DNA from: Symbiodinium natans
Lineage: Eukaryota > Sar > Dinophyceae > Suessiales > Symbiodiniaceae
Direction: 5' to 3'
Length of the DNA: 50,000 bases
NCBI GenBank assembly: GCA_905221605.1
Contig: CAJNDS010001391.1
Span: forward strand, 565,001-615,000
A model generated the notes under the pieces. The model was not told the DNA's origin. It saw nothing but the letters and a program-made list of their open reading frames with translations, and made no database searches. A program made the translations under genes and the position numbers. Shown one piece after another: positions 29,301 to 39,649 of the stretch. Positions within the stretch are counted from its first letter, which is position 1; each line of letters starts with the position of its first letter.

Positions 29301-29717
29301 GCCGGCTCCTCGGCAGGGACTTCATCCAAAGTCAGGCACGCCGGGAATTTCGCCTACTCCTTCCAGAAGGACTCCTGGGCCGACCTGGAGTTCAGCAACG
29401 ACATCGGCTACCTGCCGGATGGCACGCCCATGAACAAGGCCGGGAATGCGATCAACCACCCGGAGAACATTCAGCCGGACAGCCATGCTCCGGGATCTCC
29501 CTTGCCTTCCGCCATCTTCGTGAACGATGTCGGCTACCTCCCAGACGGCACCCCGCTCAACAAGGCCGGCAACGCCATCAACCACCCGGAGAACATCCAG
29601 CCGGACCTTCACACTCCCGGTTCGCCGCTGCCTGCCTCCGTCTACGCGCAGGACGTGGGCTACTTGGTGGACGGCACGCCCATGAGCACTGCCGGCAATC
29701 TCTCTGTGCAACAGTAA
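26326..29717 (+). CDS. rbcL: RuBisCO form II precursor with 3-module repeat tail, copy R4
   Basis: Exons 26326-26678, 26808-27091 and 27196-29717 (TAA), 1,052 aa. The leader is one residue shorter ([12 protein letters not shown]). The enzyme domain is unchanged from the other copies. The tail is the most divergent and the longest: GYLxDGTP motifs at 625/667/709, 786/828/870 and 950/992/1034. The extra middle module opens with [16 protein letters not shown] and is bounded by its own linkers ([18 protein letters not shown] before, [18 protein letters not shown] after). Other changes: [32 protein letters not shown]. Intron 1 is 129 bp (GA-AG), a multiple of three without an in-frame stop, so retention would insert 43 residues. 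Intron 2 is 104 bp (GT-AG). It sits between S3 and S4. Confidence 0.92.
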
Positions 29718-30459
29718 GCATGCAAGGACAAGGTTTCTAAAGTTTCATTGAGGTGTGAGCCTTCAGTTTTCCCAGTTTTCCTTTGGAAAGCTCGCCAGAC
29801 TTAAGACAAGTCATGGCTTGGCATGAACGGAGCGGACCAGCAAAAGGAAGGGCTTCCTTTGAAAGCAGAAGGCAGAGTAAAGGTCTGCAAGTGGCAGGTT
29901 CAGCATGGTTCCATGTTCAACCTGCAGGGGCTGGCGCCAAAATTCAAGACTTCTTGTGCCGAGCATGCGGGTTGCATAGTCTGCATTCCCGAACCCAGGC
30001 TTAACATGGGAAAACATGGGCCCCACCGTGTTGCGGGTGTTGTGCAAGAAAGAATTGCTTTTCGTATGGTGTCGAGTAAATTACATAAGGGCCACGCTGC
30101 ACTGGAATATTTTCCCCTCTCCCCCCAGTGTGCTCCTCCGGCTCATCATGCTATTTGTTTTTGCTATTCTTCTTGACCTGGGACCTGGGGCCCTAACTCG
30201 AGTGATGCATAAGCTCTCACACACTCGAAAAAGTCCTGCAACTATATGTTCTCTGGCTAGGCTGACGCAAAAAGGCGGTTTTCCCTTGTCGGCCAGATGT
30301 GATTGGGCATCCTTGCCACACACCTGTGTCTACATCGGAGGACACAACTTTTGTTGCCTCTGCAAGTGGCATGCTGAGTCAAGTCTCTGCAGCTATTGGA
30401 GCAACAAGCAAGCAAGCAGCGTAGTATTTGTGCTTTGTCGGCGACTTCCACCGGTTGTG
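29718..30459. other. R4-S4 spacer
   Basis: A 742-bp spacer. A partial conserved box lies at 29794-29840. An in-frame ATG at 30016 would extend S4 by 148 codons, but the extension matches nothing and precedes the candidate acceptor (CTGCAG, AG at 30391-30392, 68 nt before the S4 ATG), so it is treated as non-coding. Confidence 0.5.
29794..29840 (+). promoter_or_regulatory. Conserved spacer box, partial copy
   Basis: GCCAGACTTAAGACAAGTCA, TGGCTTGGCATGAACGGAGC; the right third is lost or diverged. It lies about 660 bp before the S4 ATG. Confidence 0.4.
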
Positions 30460-32631
30460 ATGGCACAGCACACATCGGCCAGCTTGGCGCTGGGCGGCTT
30501 GGTTGGTGGGCTGGCATACTTGAGCTCGGGCAGCCAGGCCTTTGCAGCTGCGCCGGCGACCTCGAACCTCCGCCAGCAGCGTGCGGCGCATGCAGCGCAG
30601 GCGCCGTCATCCTTGACCTCCACATCCCTGCCAGCCATGATGGCGGGTGGCGTGGTCCTTGCCGCCGCTGCCACCTCTGGACGTGGCACCCGCTCGCGTG
30701 GCAGCGCACCCGCCCGCGCGGTCACTCCTTACGAGTTGCAGGAGAACGTCTATGCCGACCTTGAGTTCACCAACGACGTCGGCTACCTGCCTGATGGCAC
30801 TCCCATGAACCGGGCAGGCAACGCCATCAACCACCCGGAGACCATCGGCCCTGACAGTCACGCTCCGGGCTCCCCTCTGCCACGCGCTCACTTCGTGAAC
30901 TCTGTGGGTTACCTGCCCGATGGCACTCCTCTGAATGCAGCCGGCAATGCCATCAACCACCCGGAGACCATGCAGCCGGACTCTCACACGCCCGGTTCTC
31001 CTTTGCCCGCATCCGCGTATGCAGCCGACATCGGCTACCTGGTGGATGGCACTCCGATGGAGACGGCTGGCAACAACTCTGTGAGGGGTGGCGCCACGCC
31101 TCCACCATCACCTCCAGTGGCGGCCGCGGCATTCGTTGGCTCCAGTGCGCCAGCATCTACGCCCGCACCAGCACCAGCTGCACCGACACCTGCTCCTGCA
31201 GTGGCTGCGCCGGGTGCCCCTCGCACTGCCATGTACGGGAGGAAGTTTGAATACAGCTTCCAGAAGGATGCCTTCGCCGACTGCGAGTTCAGCAACGACG
31301 TGGGCTATCTTCCCGACGGCACTCCAATGAACAAGGCGGGCAATGCCATCAACCATCCGGAGAGTATTGGTCCGGACAGCCATGCACCTGGCTCACCGTT
31401 GCCCAGGGCCAACTTTGTCAATTCCATCGGCTACTTGCCAGATGGCACTCCCATGAATGCAGCTGGCAACGCCATCAACCACCCGGAGACCATGCAGCCA
31501 GACCTTCACACGCCAGGCTCTCCTTTGCCAGAGTCTGTGTATGCAGCCGACGTGGGCTATTTGGTGGATGGCACTCCCCTGGAGACGGCCGGCAACAACT
31601 CTGTGAGGGGTGGCGCCACGCCTCCACCATCACCTCCAGTGGCGGCCGCGGCATTCGTTGGCTCCAGTGCGCCAGCATCTACGCCCGCACCAGCACCAGC
31701 TGCACCGACACCTGCTCCTGCAGTGGCTGCGCCCGGTGCCCCTCGCACTGCCATGTACGGGAGGAAGTTTGAATACAGCTTCCAGAAGGATGCCTTCGCC
31801 GACTGCGAGTTCAGCAACGACGTGGGCTATCTTCCCGACGGCACTCCAATGAACAAGGCGGGCAATGCCATCAACCATCCGGAGAGTATTGGTCCGGACA
31901 GCCATGCACCTGGCTCACCGTTGCCCAGGGCCAACTTTGTCAATTCCATCGGCTACTTGCCAGATGGCACTCCCATGAATGCAGCTGGCAACGCCATCAA
32001 CCACCCGGAGACCATGCAGCCAGACCTTCACACGCCAGGCTCTCCTTTGCCAGAGTCTGTGTATGCAGCCGACGTGGGCTATTTGGTGGATGGCACTCCC
32101 CTGGAGACGGCCGGCAACAACTCAGTCAGGGGTGGCGCCGTACCCGCGTCAGCTCCTGCAGCGGCTCCGGCACCCTCTGCCCCGACACCTCAGCCTGTGG
32201 TCGCAGCGGCCTTCGTCGGCTCGTCGGCAGGGACCTCATCCAAAGTCAGGCACGCCGGGAACTTCGCCTACTCCTTCCAGAAGGACTCCTGGGCCGACCT
32301 GGAGTTCAGCAACGACATCGGCTACCTGCCGGACGGCACGCCCATGAACAAGGCCGGGAATGCGATCAACCACCCGGAGAACATTCAGCCGGACAGCCAT
32401 GCTCCGGGATCTCCGTTGCCTTCCGCCATCTTCGTGAACGATGTCGGCTACCTGCCAGACGGCACCCCGCTCAACAAGGCCGGCAACGCCATCAACCACC
32501 CGGAGAACATCCAGCCGGACCTTCACACTCCCGGTTCGCCGCTGCCTGCCTCCGTCTACGCGCAGGACGTGGGCTACCTTGTGGATGGCACGCCCATGAG
32601 CACTGCCGGCAACCTCTCCGTCCAGCAGTAA
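30460..32631 (+). CDS. Stand-alone repeat protein S4, 4 modules, plastid leader (candidate RuBisCO scaffold)
   Basis: Intronless, 723 aa, TAA stop; same architecture and motif spacing as S1, including the duplicated cysteine-containing modules (FADCEF). The leader is slightly diverged (MAQHTSASLALGGLVGG). The linkers read [16 protein letters not shown] where S1 has ATPPPAPP. The first module has TNDVGYL, as in the RuBisCO tails, while S1-S3 have TNDIGYL. The 5' flank is of the GTAGTATTTGTGCTTTG type shared with R3 and S1. Being separated from S1-S3 by R4, it shows that stand-alone genes alternate with RuBisCO genes and are not one isolated cluster. Confidence 0.85.
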   Translation: MAQHTSASLALGGLVGGLAYLSSGSQAFAAAPATSNLRQQRAAHAAQAPSSLTSTSLPAMMAGGVVLAAAATSGRGTRSRGSAPARAVTPYELQENVYADLEFTNDVGYLPDGTPMNRAGNAINHPETIGPDSHAPGSPLPRAHFVNSVGYLPDGTPLNAAGNAINHPETMQPDSHTPGSPLPASAYAADIGYLVDGTPMETAGNNSVRGGATPPPSPPVAAAAFVGSSAPASTPAPAPAAPTPAPAVAAPGAPRTAMYGRKFEYSFQKDAFADCEFSNDVGYLPDGTPMNKAGNAINHPESIGPDSHAPGSPLPRANFVNSIGYLPDGTPMNAAGNAINHPETMQPDLHTPGSPLPESVYAADVGYLVDGTPLETAGNNSVRGGATPPPSPPVAAAAFVGSSAPASTPAPAPAAPTPAPAVAAPGAPRTAMYGRKFEYSFQKDAFADCEFSNDVGYLPDGTPMNKAGNAINHPESIGPDSHAPGSPLPRANFVNSIGYLPDGTPMNAAGNAINHPETMQPDLHTPGSPLPESVYAADVGYLVDGTPLETAGNNSVRGGAVPASAPAAAPAPSAPTPQPVVAAAFVGSSAGTSSKVRHAGNFAYSFQKDSWADLEFSNDIGYLPDGTPMNKAGNAINHPENIQPDSHAPGSPLPSAIFVNDVGYLPDGTPLNKAGNAINHPENIQPDLHTPGSPLPASVYAQDVGYLVDGTPMSTAGNLSVQQ

Positions 32632-33030
32632 GGACGTAGTTTCTACAGTTTCATTGAGGTGTGAACAGACACTCCAGCTCCTTGCTTAATCTAATCAGAG
32701 CTTTGAGAGAGGAGGCCGCCTTGAAAGCGCGCCTTCCAGTTCTTGGAGCTCAGTAGTCGGGTTTTCAGGAGCGTAGCTCGCCAGACTTAACAGAAGTCAT
32801 GGCTTGGCACACGTGATTGGAGCGGTCAGCTCACCGAGTGCGCCACACAAATGTTTGCTTGTTTGAGCTTGGCCATGCACAGGCGCTTATCAGTGGGCAG
32901 AGCCAGAGCGAGGGAAGCAGCAACATGCGCCAGTCTTCAGCGCAGCAGCTCTGTTGCGAAACTCTGTATCTACTTTGCAGCTTCTCCACAGGTTATATTT
33001 GCGAGAAGTGCTCTAATAGTTCCTGCGCAG
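32632..33030. other. S4-R5 spacer
   Basis: A 399-bp spacer with a conserved box at 32780-32842. Two AG sites, TTTGCAG (32979-32980) and CCACAG (32990-32991), precede the R5 ATG by 51 and 40 nt. The second aligns with the R4 acceptor. Confidence 0.5.
32780..32842 (+). promoter_or_regulatory. Conserved spacer box
   Basis: GCCAGACTTAACAGAAGTCA, TGGCTTGGCACACGTGATTG, ending GGTCAGCTCACCGAGTGC; about 250 bp before the R5 ATG. Confidence 0.5.
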
Positions 33031-35921
33031 ATGGCGCAGCGCACGTCGGCGACCTTGGCCCTGGGCGGCTTGGCCGGTGGGCTGGCGTACTTGAGCTCGG
33101 GCAGCCAGGCTTTTGCAGCTGCGCCGGCGACCACGAACCTCCGGCAGCAGCATGCAGCCCATGCAGCGCAGGCGCCTGCGTCCTCGGCTTCCACATCCCT
33201 GCCAGCCATGATGGCTGGTGGCGCGGTTCTCGCCGCAGCTGCTGCCTCTGGACGCACCAGCCGCTCGCATGGCAGCACGCCCCTCCCAACCACCGTGCCA
33301 GTGAGGAAATCGGCCACGGCCCGCAAGGCCCTGGACCAGTCCAGCCGTTACGCCGACCTGTCGCTAGATGAGGCCACGCTCATCAAGAAGCTTTGCTGCA
33401 ATGAAGCACTACTGATCAATTCTTCCATTTCTTCCAGTCTTCGTGTGAAAGGAATCTCTGCTTGTAGGTGGCAACATGGTAGTGAGGTGGGTCGTAGTTG
33501 TTGGTGCAATCTCAGGAATGGCAAGCACGTGTTGGTGGCGTACATCATGAAGCCGAAGGCAGGATACGATTACCTGGCCACCGCGGCACACTTTGCCGCC
33601 GAGTCCTCCACGGGCACCAACGTGAACGTGTGCACCACGGACGACTTTACCAAGTCCGTGGATGCTCTGGTGTACTACATCGACCCCGACAGCGAGGAGA
33701 TGAAGATCGCCTACCCAAATCTGTTGTTCGACCGCAACATCATCGATGGCCGCGCCATGATGTGCTCCTTCCTGACCCTATCCATCGGCAACAACCAGGG
33801 TTTGGAGCCTATTTTCGTTTGCGGATGTCTGTGACATGTTCTGAAGCCACGCTTGACATGTTGCTTAGTTCCATGCCGAGAGTATGTGACAGCTTGGGCT
33901 GAGGTATGGGCGACGTCGAGTACGGCAAGATCTACGACTTCTACTTGCCGCCTGAGTTCCTCCGCCTGTACGACGGCCCGGCCGTGAACGTGGAAGACAT
34001 GTGGCGCATCCTGGGCAAGGGCACCAGCAACGGTGGCCTCGTGGTGGGCACCATCATCAAGCCCAAGCTCGGCCTGCAGCCCAAGCCATTCGGCGAGGCC
34101 TGCTACGCGTTCTGGCAGGGTGGCGACTTCATCAAGAACGATGAGCCCCAGGGCAACCAGGTGTTCTGCCAGATGAACGAGGTCATCCCAGAGGTTGTGA
34201 AGGCCATGAGGGCCTGCATCAAGGAGACCGGGGTGGGTAAGCTGTTCTCTGCCAACATCACGGCGGATGATCCCAACGAGATGATCGCCCGCGGCAAGTA
34301 CTGTCTGTCCCAGTTCGGTCCTTTGTCCGAGAATTGCGCATTCTTGGTGGACGGATACGTTGCGGGAGGCACGGCCGTGACCTGCGCCCGCCGCAACTTC
34401 CCAGGACAGTTCCTGCACTACCACCGTGCCGGACATGGATCCGTGACTAGCCCCCAGACCCAGCGTGGTTACACCGCCTTCGTGCACACCAAGATCTCCC
34501 GAGTCATCGGCGCGTCCGGCATCCACACCGGCACCATGAGCTTCGGCAAGATGGAGGGCGATGCCTCCGACAAGAACATTGCTTTCATGCTGCAGGACGA
34601 TGCGGCCGATGGCCCGTACTATCACCAGCCGTGGGAAGGCATGAAGCAGACGACCCCTATCATCTCTGGCGGCATGAACGCACTCCGCTTGCCGGCCTTC
34701 TTCGAGAACTTGGGCCACTCCAACGTGATCCTCACCGCCGGTGGCGGCTCTTTCGGACACAAGGATGGCCCCAAGCCCGGCGCCGTCTCGTGCCGCCAGG
34801 GAGAGGAGGCCTGGAAGGCCTGGAAGGCTGGCCAGTACGGCAACATCAGCTTGAGTGACGGCGTCATTGAGTTCGCAAAGACGCACGAGGAGATCAAGGG
34901 TGCTTTCCTGACCTTCCAGAAGGACGCCGACCAGATCTACCCGGGATGGAAGGAGAAGCTGGGCTACACGGGCGAGTCCTCGGTGCAGGCGGCCAGCTTC
35001 GACTGGGCCAAGAAGGCATCTGCCGCTGCCTTCGTGGGCTGCAGTGCCCCAGAGCGCACGGTCCAGGTCGCCCGGGCGGTCACTCCGTACGAGTTGCAGG
35101 AGAACGTCTATGCCGACCTCGAGTTCACCAACGACGTCGGCTACCTGCCTGATGGCACTCCCATGAACCGGGCAGGCAACGCCATCAACCACCCGGAGAC
35201 CATCGGCCCTGACAGTCACGCTCCGGGCTCCCCTCTGCCACGCGCTCACTTCGTGAACTCTGTGGGTTACCTGCCCGATGGCACTCCTCTGAATGCAGCC
35301 GGCAACGCCATCAACCACCCGGAGACCATGCAGCCGGACTCTCACACGCCCGGTTCTCCTCTGCCAGCGTCCGCGTATGCAGCTGACATCGGCTACCTGG
35401 TGGATGGCACTCCGATGGAGACGGCTGGCAACAACTCTGTGAGGGGTGGTGCTGCGCCCGCAGCTGCCCCTGCACAGGCGCCCGTGGTTGCGGCGGCCGC
35501 CTTTGTCGGCTCCTCGGCAGCGACCCCCTCCAAGGTCAGGCACGCTGGAAACTTCGCCTACTCCTTCCAGAAGGACTCCTGGGCCGACCTGGAGTTTAGC
35601 AACGACATCGGCTACCTGCCGGACGGCACGCCCATGAACAAGGCCGGGAATGCGATCAACCACCCGGAGAACATTCAGCCGGACAGCCATGCTCCGGGAT
35701 CTCCGTTGCCTTCCGCCATCTTCGTGAACGATGTCGGCTACCTGCCAGACGGCACCCCGCTCAACAAGGCCGGCAACGCCATCAACCACCCGGAGAACAT
35801 CCAGCCGGACCTTCACACTCCCGGTTCGCCGCTGCCTGCCTCCGTCTATGCGCAGGACGTGGGCTACCTTGTGGACGGGACGCCCATGAGCAGTGCTGGC
35901 AACCTTTCTGTGCAGCAGTGA
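33031..35921 (+). CDS. rbcL: RuBisCO form II precursor with 2-module repeat tail, copy R5
   Basis: Exons 33031-33386, 33516-33799 and 33904-35921 (TGA), 885 aa. The enzyme and tail match R1, including the MSSAGN ending. The leader has its own changes ([17 protein letters not shown]). Introns of 129 bp (GA-AG) and 104 bp (GT-AG) are nearly the same as those of R4, so R4 and R5 share a recent common gene body although their tails differ by one module. In-frame ATGs upstream (from 32851) extend the frame but are not shared by other copies. This is the last gene of the array. Confidence 0.93.
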
Positions 35922-36959
35922 GCACATTAGTGGGAGTTTTCATTGTTTTCCCACAAGTGCTCACAAGCACATGCTCCTTAGACTGTAGAATTATTTTAAG
36001 TGCCGATGCTGGTGAGTCTCACATGGGCTCCGTCAAGCGGCAAGGCATGAATCAGATTTTGTATCGGCCTGTCATCAATTCTTCAACGGCTGCTGTGGGG
36101 AGGGCAAACCTCTGGATTCAGCCGAGGTGAGCTCATGGCTCCATGTCAGCCTGTTGGCATTCCACCCTGCCAGCGCTCTTCCACTCCTCTTGCTCCTCTT
36201 GCGGGACAGCATGGCCCAATATTGAGCCGATTACCGCGACGTTGGAGCCGAACGGCACTGCGCACGCGGAAAACCAGATGCCTTTGCACGGGTCATGCTA
36301 CTTAGGTTTAAAGCCGGCCGAGTAGAGTTCGAAAGAGCATAAGGAGCTATGCCATCACTTAGAGCCCTCTGTGATGCCAACGTGATGCCTCTACGGGTGA
36401 GGTTTGAGTGTCTGCCTGAGGCCTGGATCTGCACGGCACCTCTGGCGCTGCGCCCTGAACAGGGTCTCCAGGGGCCGGCTCAGCTCCGCCTTCGGTGTAA
36501 AATGGTGTAAACATCATGGAGACTTCGCTTGCAGCAGCCTGCGTGGAAAAGCCTTCTTGCTTTTGGCAGTTTGGTTGTTACGCTGTGGGCGACGAATCAG
36601 GCAAGTTCTGACGCTGTGGCCAGGATCAAATGGCGGTGTTAGGTTGGTAGCCCACCTGCTATAAGAGCGGCAGACAAAATTGCCGCAGCCTCTTGCGACG
36701 TACGCCAGTTGCAGCAACTCCTTTGCCAAGCAAGGGCGAGTGACTTCGTTAAGGGTTTGTATTACTTTAAGTCTGCTCAGTCACAATGTCCATTCCATGG
36801 ATGCCCAAGGAAGTGCCGGGGCCTCGGGTTGTGCACCTGTTGTGCTGCCGACCATTCTGCAGTCAGTTTCTTAGCCCCCCAAGGTCTCTGTCAATGTTCG
36901 CATCTCACGAAGCTGTTTAAACTCACCATCCATAACTGGTCCGTCTTTTCGGGCTTCAG
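35922..36959. other. Downstream flank of the array, no supported gene
   Basis: No homology to the array spacers and no conserved box, so the duplicated region ends at R5. Short open frames on both strands have no recognisable content. Confidence 0.45.
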
Positions 36960-37231
36960 GGTCTTGGAGCGCCTGAAGCCTGGGCCGACCGAGCCTCCAC
37001 AATCCCCTCCAGCGAGGTCTCACCGGCTGTTCGAGCGGCCACATGAGATGATCAATGCGCGGGCTTCAGTCCTGGCCCAGCCTGCAGCATCCCTGCCCCC
37101 CAGCAGCCGAGGCTCCAAACCCGCCCCCACATCCTGAGGTCAAGACCACCTACCTGCTCTCCACAGCAGCCGTGGCCGGCTTCCTCGCGCGGGAGGATGG
37201 CAAGCGCCCGGCCGCCCAGCAGGGCCTGTAG
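36960..37231 (+). CDS. Possible exon(s) of an unrecognised gene
   Basis: Two overlapping coding-like stretches. 36960-37136 reads FRVLERLKPGPTEPPQSPPA onward in one frame. About 37090-37231 reads EAPNPPPHPEVKTTYLLSTA, then AVAGFLAREDGKRPAAQQGL and a TAG stop, in another. The second looks like a terminal exon with CTGCAG as acceptor. No family is recognised and the frames may belong to different exons or to none. Confidence 0.2.
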
Positions 37232-38347
37232 GAATTTGTAGGAGCTCAGGGTCCATAGGATCCGGTTAGTGTATGCGAGGCAACCTTTCGGGTTTAGTTT
37301 GCACAAGCGAGGAAGAACTTTTTACACTCGCTGCTCGGGTATTCTCTGCAACATGAGCTAGTGCCAAGGGTTCTTTGGGGCGCGTGAACTGTTGAAACAA
37401 AAATCATGGTGAGCTGTGTTTCTCTTTTGCCGGGGGGCCAACCTTGAGAACCTCAAGCTCTCAACTGGCCTAAGGCCCTGCCTGGTGCCGCCGGCTCGGT
37501 GTTGGGCTGTGTTCACAAGAAAGACACGAAGCCCCGGCTTCGATCTCCAACGCTTTTGCCCTACTAGGAGCTCCCAGGCCACGGGTTCGCCAACCAGTTC
37601 CTTTAGGCGGCATCTTGCAGAAGCCCACAGAGGAGAAGGGAAGGAATGGTAAGAGAAAAAGAGGAGAATCAGAGGATTTTTTTGTGAGACGAGGCCGAAA
37701 GAATGCCGAAAGAATGCCGAAACAAGTTGAAAGAATGGAAGGGGAGCCTGAGTACGAAGAAGATGAAGCAACAACCAGTAGTAGAGAGCAGAGCCTCAGG
37801 CCGGAGACCGATGGAGTCGGAAGAAACCAAGAAAGCTGAGGAACGGAGGATGCCTACTTAGTGCAAGTCGTGTAAGACGAGCCAGTGGGCAGGAGAAGCT
37901 TTCGGCGCGTTACGATATTGTGTAAGAGTAAGCATGCCCTTCCACGACGTCCCATATGTTTGGCGAGGATTTGGCTCAAAATGGTTTTGAGCATCTAAAC
38001 ATAAACATTTCTACACATGCGAGACGAGAGATTGTGGCGTTTTGCCTTCATGAAAGACAGGTTCAATCGGGCGCGGCTGATGCCTGTCAGCGCCCTGACG
38101 CCCTGGGCTCACATGGTACTGGGTGTGGACATCTGCTTGTGTTTGAGCTGGCTGGTTCAGCAGGTTCAGGGGCCACTGTCACAACTTAAGTTTTCCCCGA
38201 ACAGGAACCGTTTGGGGTCCTCTCCTCAGAAAAAGTGTCACGCGCTTGGCTAGATCGGTGTCACGTCCGTGGTCTCCCGTGGTCTCCGACCATGAGCGAC
38301 TGGGTTGGGCGTGTGTCACACGGTTTGGGTCCGTGGTCCCACGGTCC
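37232..38347. other. No supported gene; purine-rich patch
   Basis: 37600-37840 is A/G-rich on the plus strand and gives a Lys/Arg/Glu-rich open frame (KGRNGKRKRGESED...). It has no recognisable domain, and composition alone can explain it. Confidence 0.4.
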
Positions 38348-39070
38348 GGCCAACATGCCCTGTCGAGCCTAACTTGAAGCCCGGATCCGGCCAAACCTGC
38401 CCCGATGTGCCCAACTTGAAACCCGGATCCGGCCAACATGTCCCTGATGGGCCCCAACTAACTTGAAACCCGGATCCGGCCAACATGCCCCTGTTGGGTC
38501 CAACTTGAAACCCGGATCCGGCCAACATGCCCCGGTCGAGCCCAACTTGAAACCTGGATTTGGGCAACATGAATCTGACGGGTCCAACTTGAAGCCCGGA
38601 TCCGGCCAACATGGCCCGGTCGAGCCCAACTTGAAACGTGGATTTGGCCAACATGCCCCTGATGAGTCCCAACTTTTAATCCGGATCCGGCCAACATGCC
38701 TTGTTGAACCCAACTTGAAACCCCAACATGCCCCTTATGAACCCAACTTGAAAGTCGGATCCGGCCAACATGCCCCTGTCGAGCCCAACTCGAAACCCGG
38801 ACTCGGCCAACGCGGCCCTGGTCACTCCAACTTGAAACCCGGACCCGGCCAACATGCCCTGATGAGCCCAACTTGAAACCCGTATGCGGCCAACATGCCG
38901 CTTATGGGCCCAACTTGAAACCCGGATCCGGCCAACACGCCGCTGCCGATCCCAACTTAACAGCCGGATCCGGCCAACAGTCGGCAACATGTCCCTGTTG
39001 AGCCCAGCTTGCATCCCGGATCCGGCCAACAGTCGGCAACATGCCCCTGTTGAGCCCAATTTGAAATCTT
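38348..39070. repeat. 42-bp minisatellite (CCCGGATCCGGCCAACATGC type)
   Basis: About 16 units with the shared cores CCCAACTTGAAACCCGGATC and CGGCCAACATGCCCCTGTTG, many containing a BamHI site. Because the period is 42 bp, frames stay open on both strands (14-residue repeats such as NLKPGSGQHAPVEP on the plus strand). Some units are truncated (for example near 38715). Confidence 0.9.
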
Positions 39071-39649
39071 GGCTTGAAACCCGACATCAGGGCTCAGATG
39101 GGGTGTGACGTCATCGTGGGTCTAGAACGGTTGTGAATCTATAAGGGTTGTGAATATGACCCTGCGACCAGTGAAACACGTTCCGTAAAAGAGGTGGTTT
39201 AAGTACATTGAGCTGTTTATCCCTATGCTGGCAACGTACTCATGGGTTGTGAATATGCCCCTGCGACCAGCCCTGAAAACTTGTGTTTTAACGTGCCACC
39301 ATTGATATTTCCCCTGCGACCAATTAGCTCGCACCATGGCTCGAGCTATTGGGTCATCAGGGCGCAGATGGGGTGCTAGCTGCTCATGATGTCACCCTAT
39401 ACGAGCGCGACGGGAGGGGACACGCGACAAACTTCGAGGGCCCTCACCAAGCCCTACGCGCAAAGGGAGGGGACATACGACAAACCCCGTAGGGATATGT
39501 GTTTACTTCTAAAGGTTGTGAATCTCAGTCCTTGGGTGCTATTTGAGTACGCTCGGTCCCGCAAAGCAAGATGCTAGTTGAACACGCTCGGTCCCCAAGG
39601 GTGCTATTTGAGTGTGCTCAAATAGCTCGGGCCAATAGCTCGCGCCTGG

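Noticed and set aside
30016-30459. N-terminal extension of S4 from an upstream ATG
   Set aside because: The extension has no counterpart in the other genes and lies upstream of the likely spliced-leader acceptor; MAQHTSASLALGG aligns with all other starts.
6199-35921. RuBisCO polyprotein with several enzyme units in one frame, as reported in some dinoflagellates
   Set aside because: Each gene here has one enzyme unit and its own leader, stop codon and spacer; repetition is in the tail modules only.
38348-39070. CRISPR-like array
   Set aside because: The units are contiguous minisatellite repeats without unique spacers, in a eukaryotic nuclear context.
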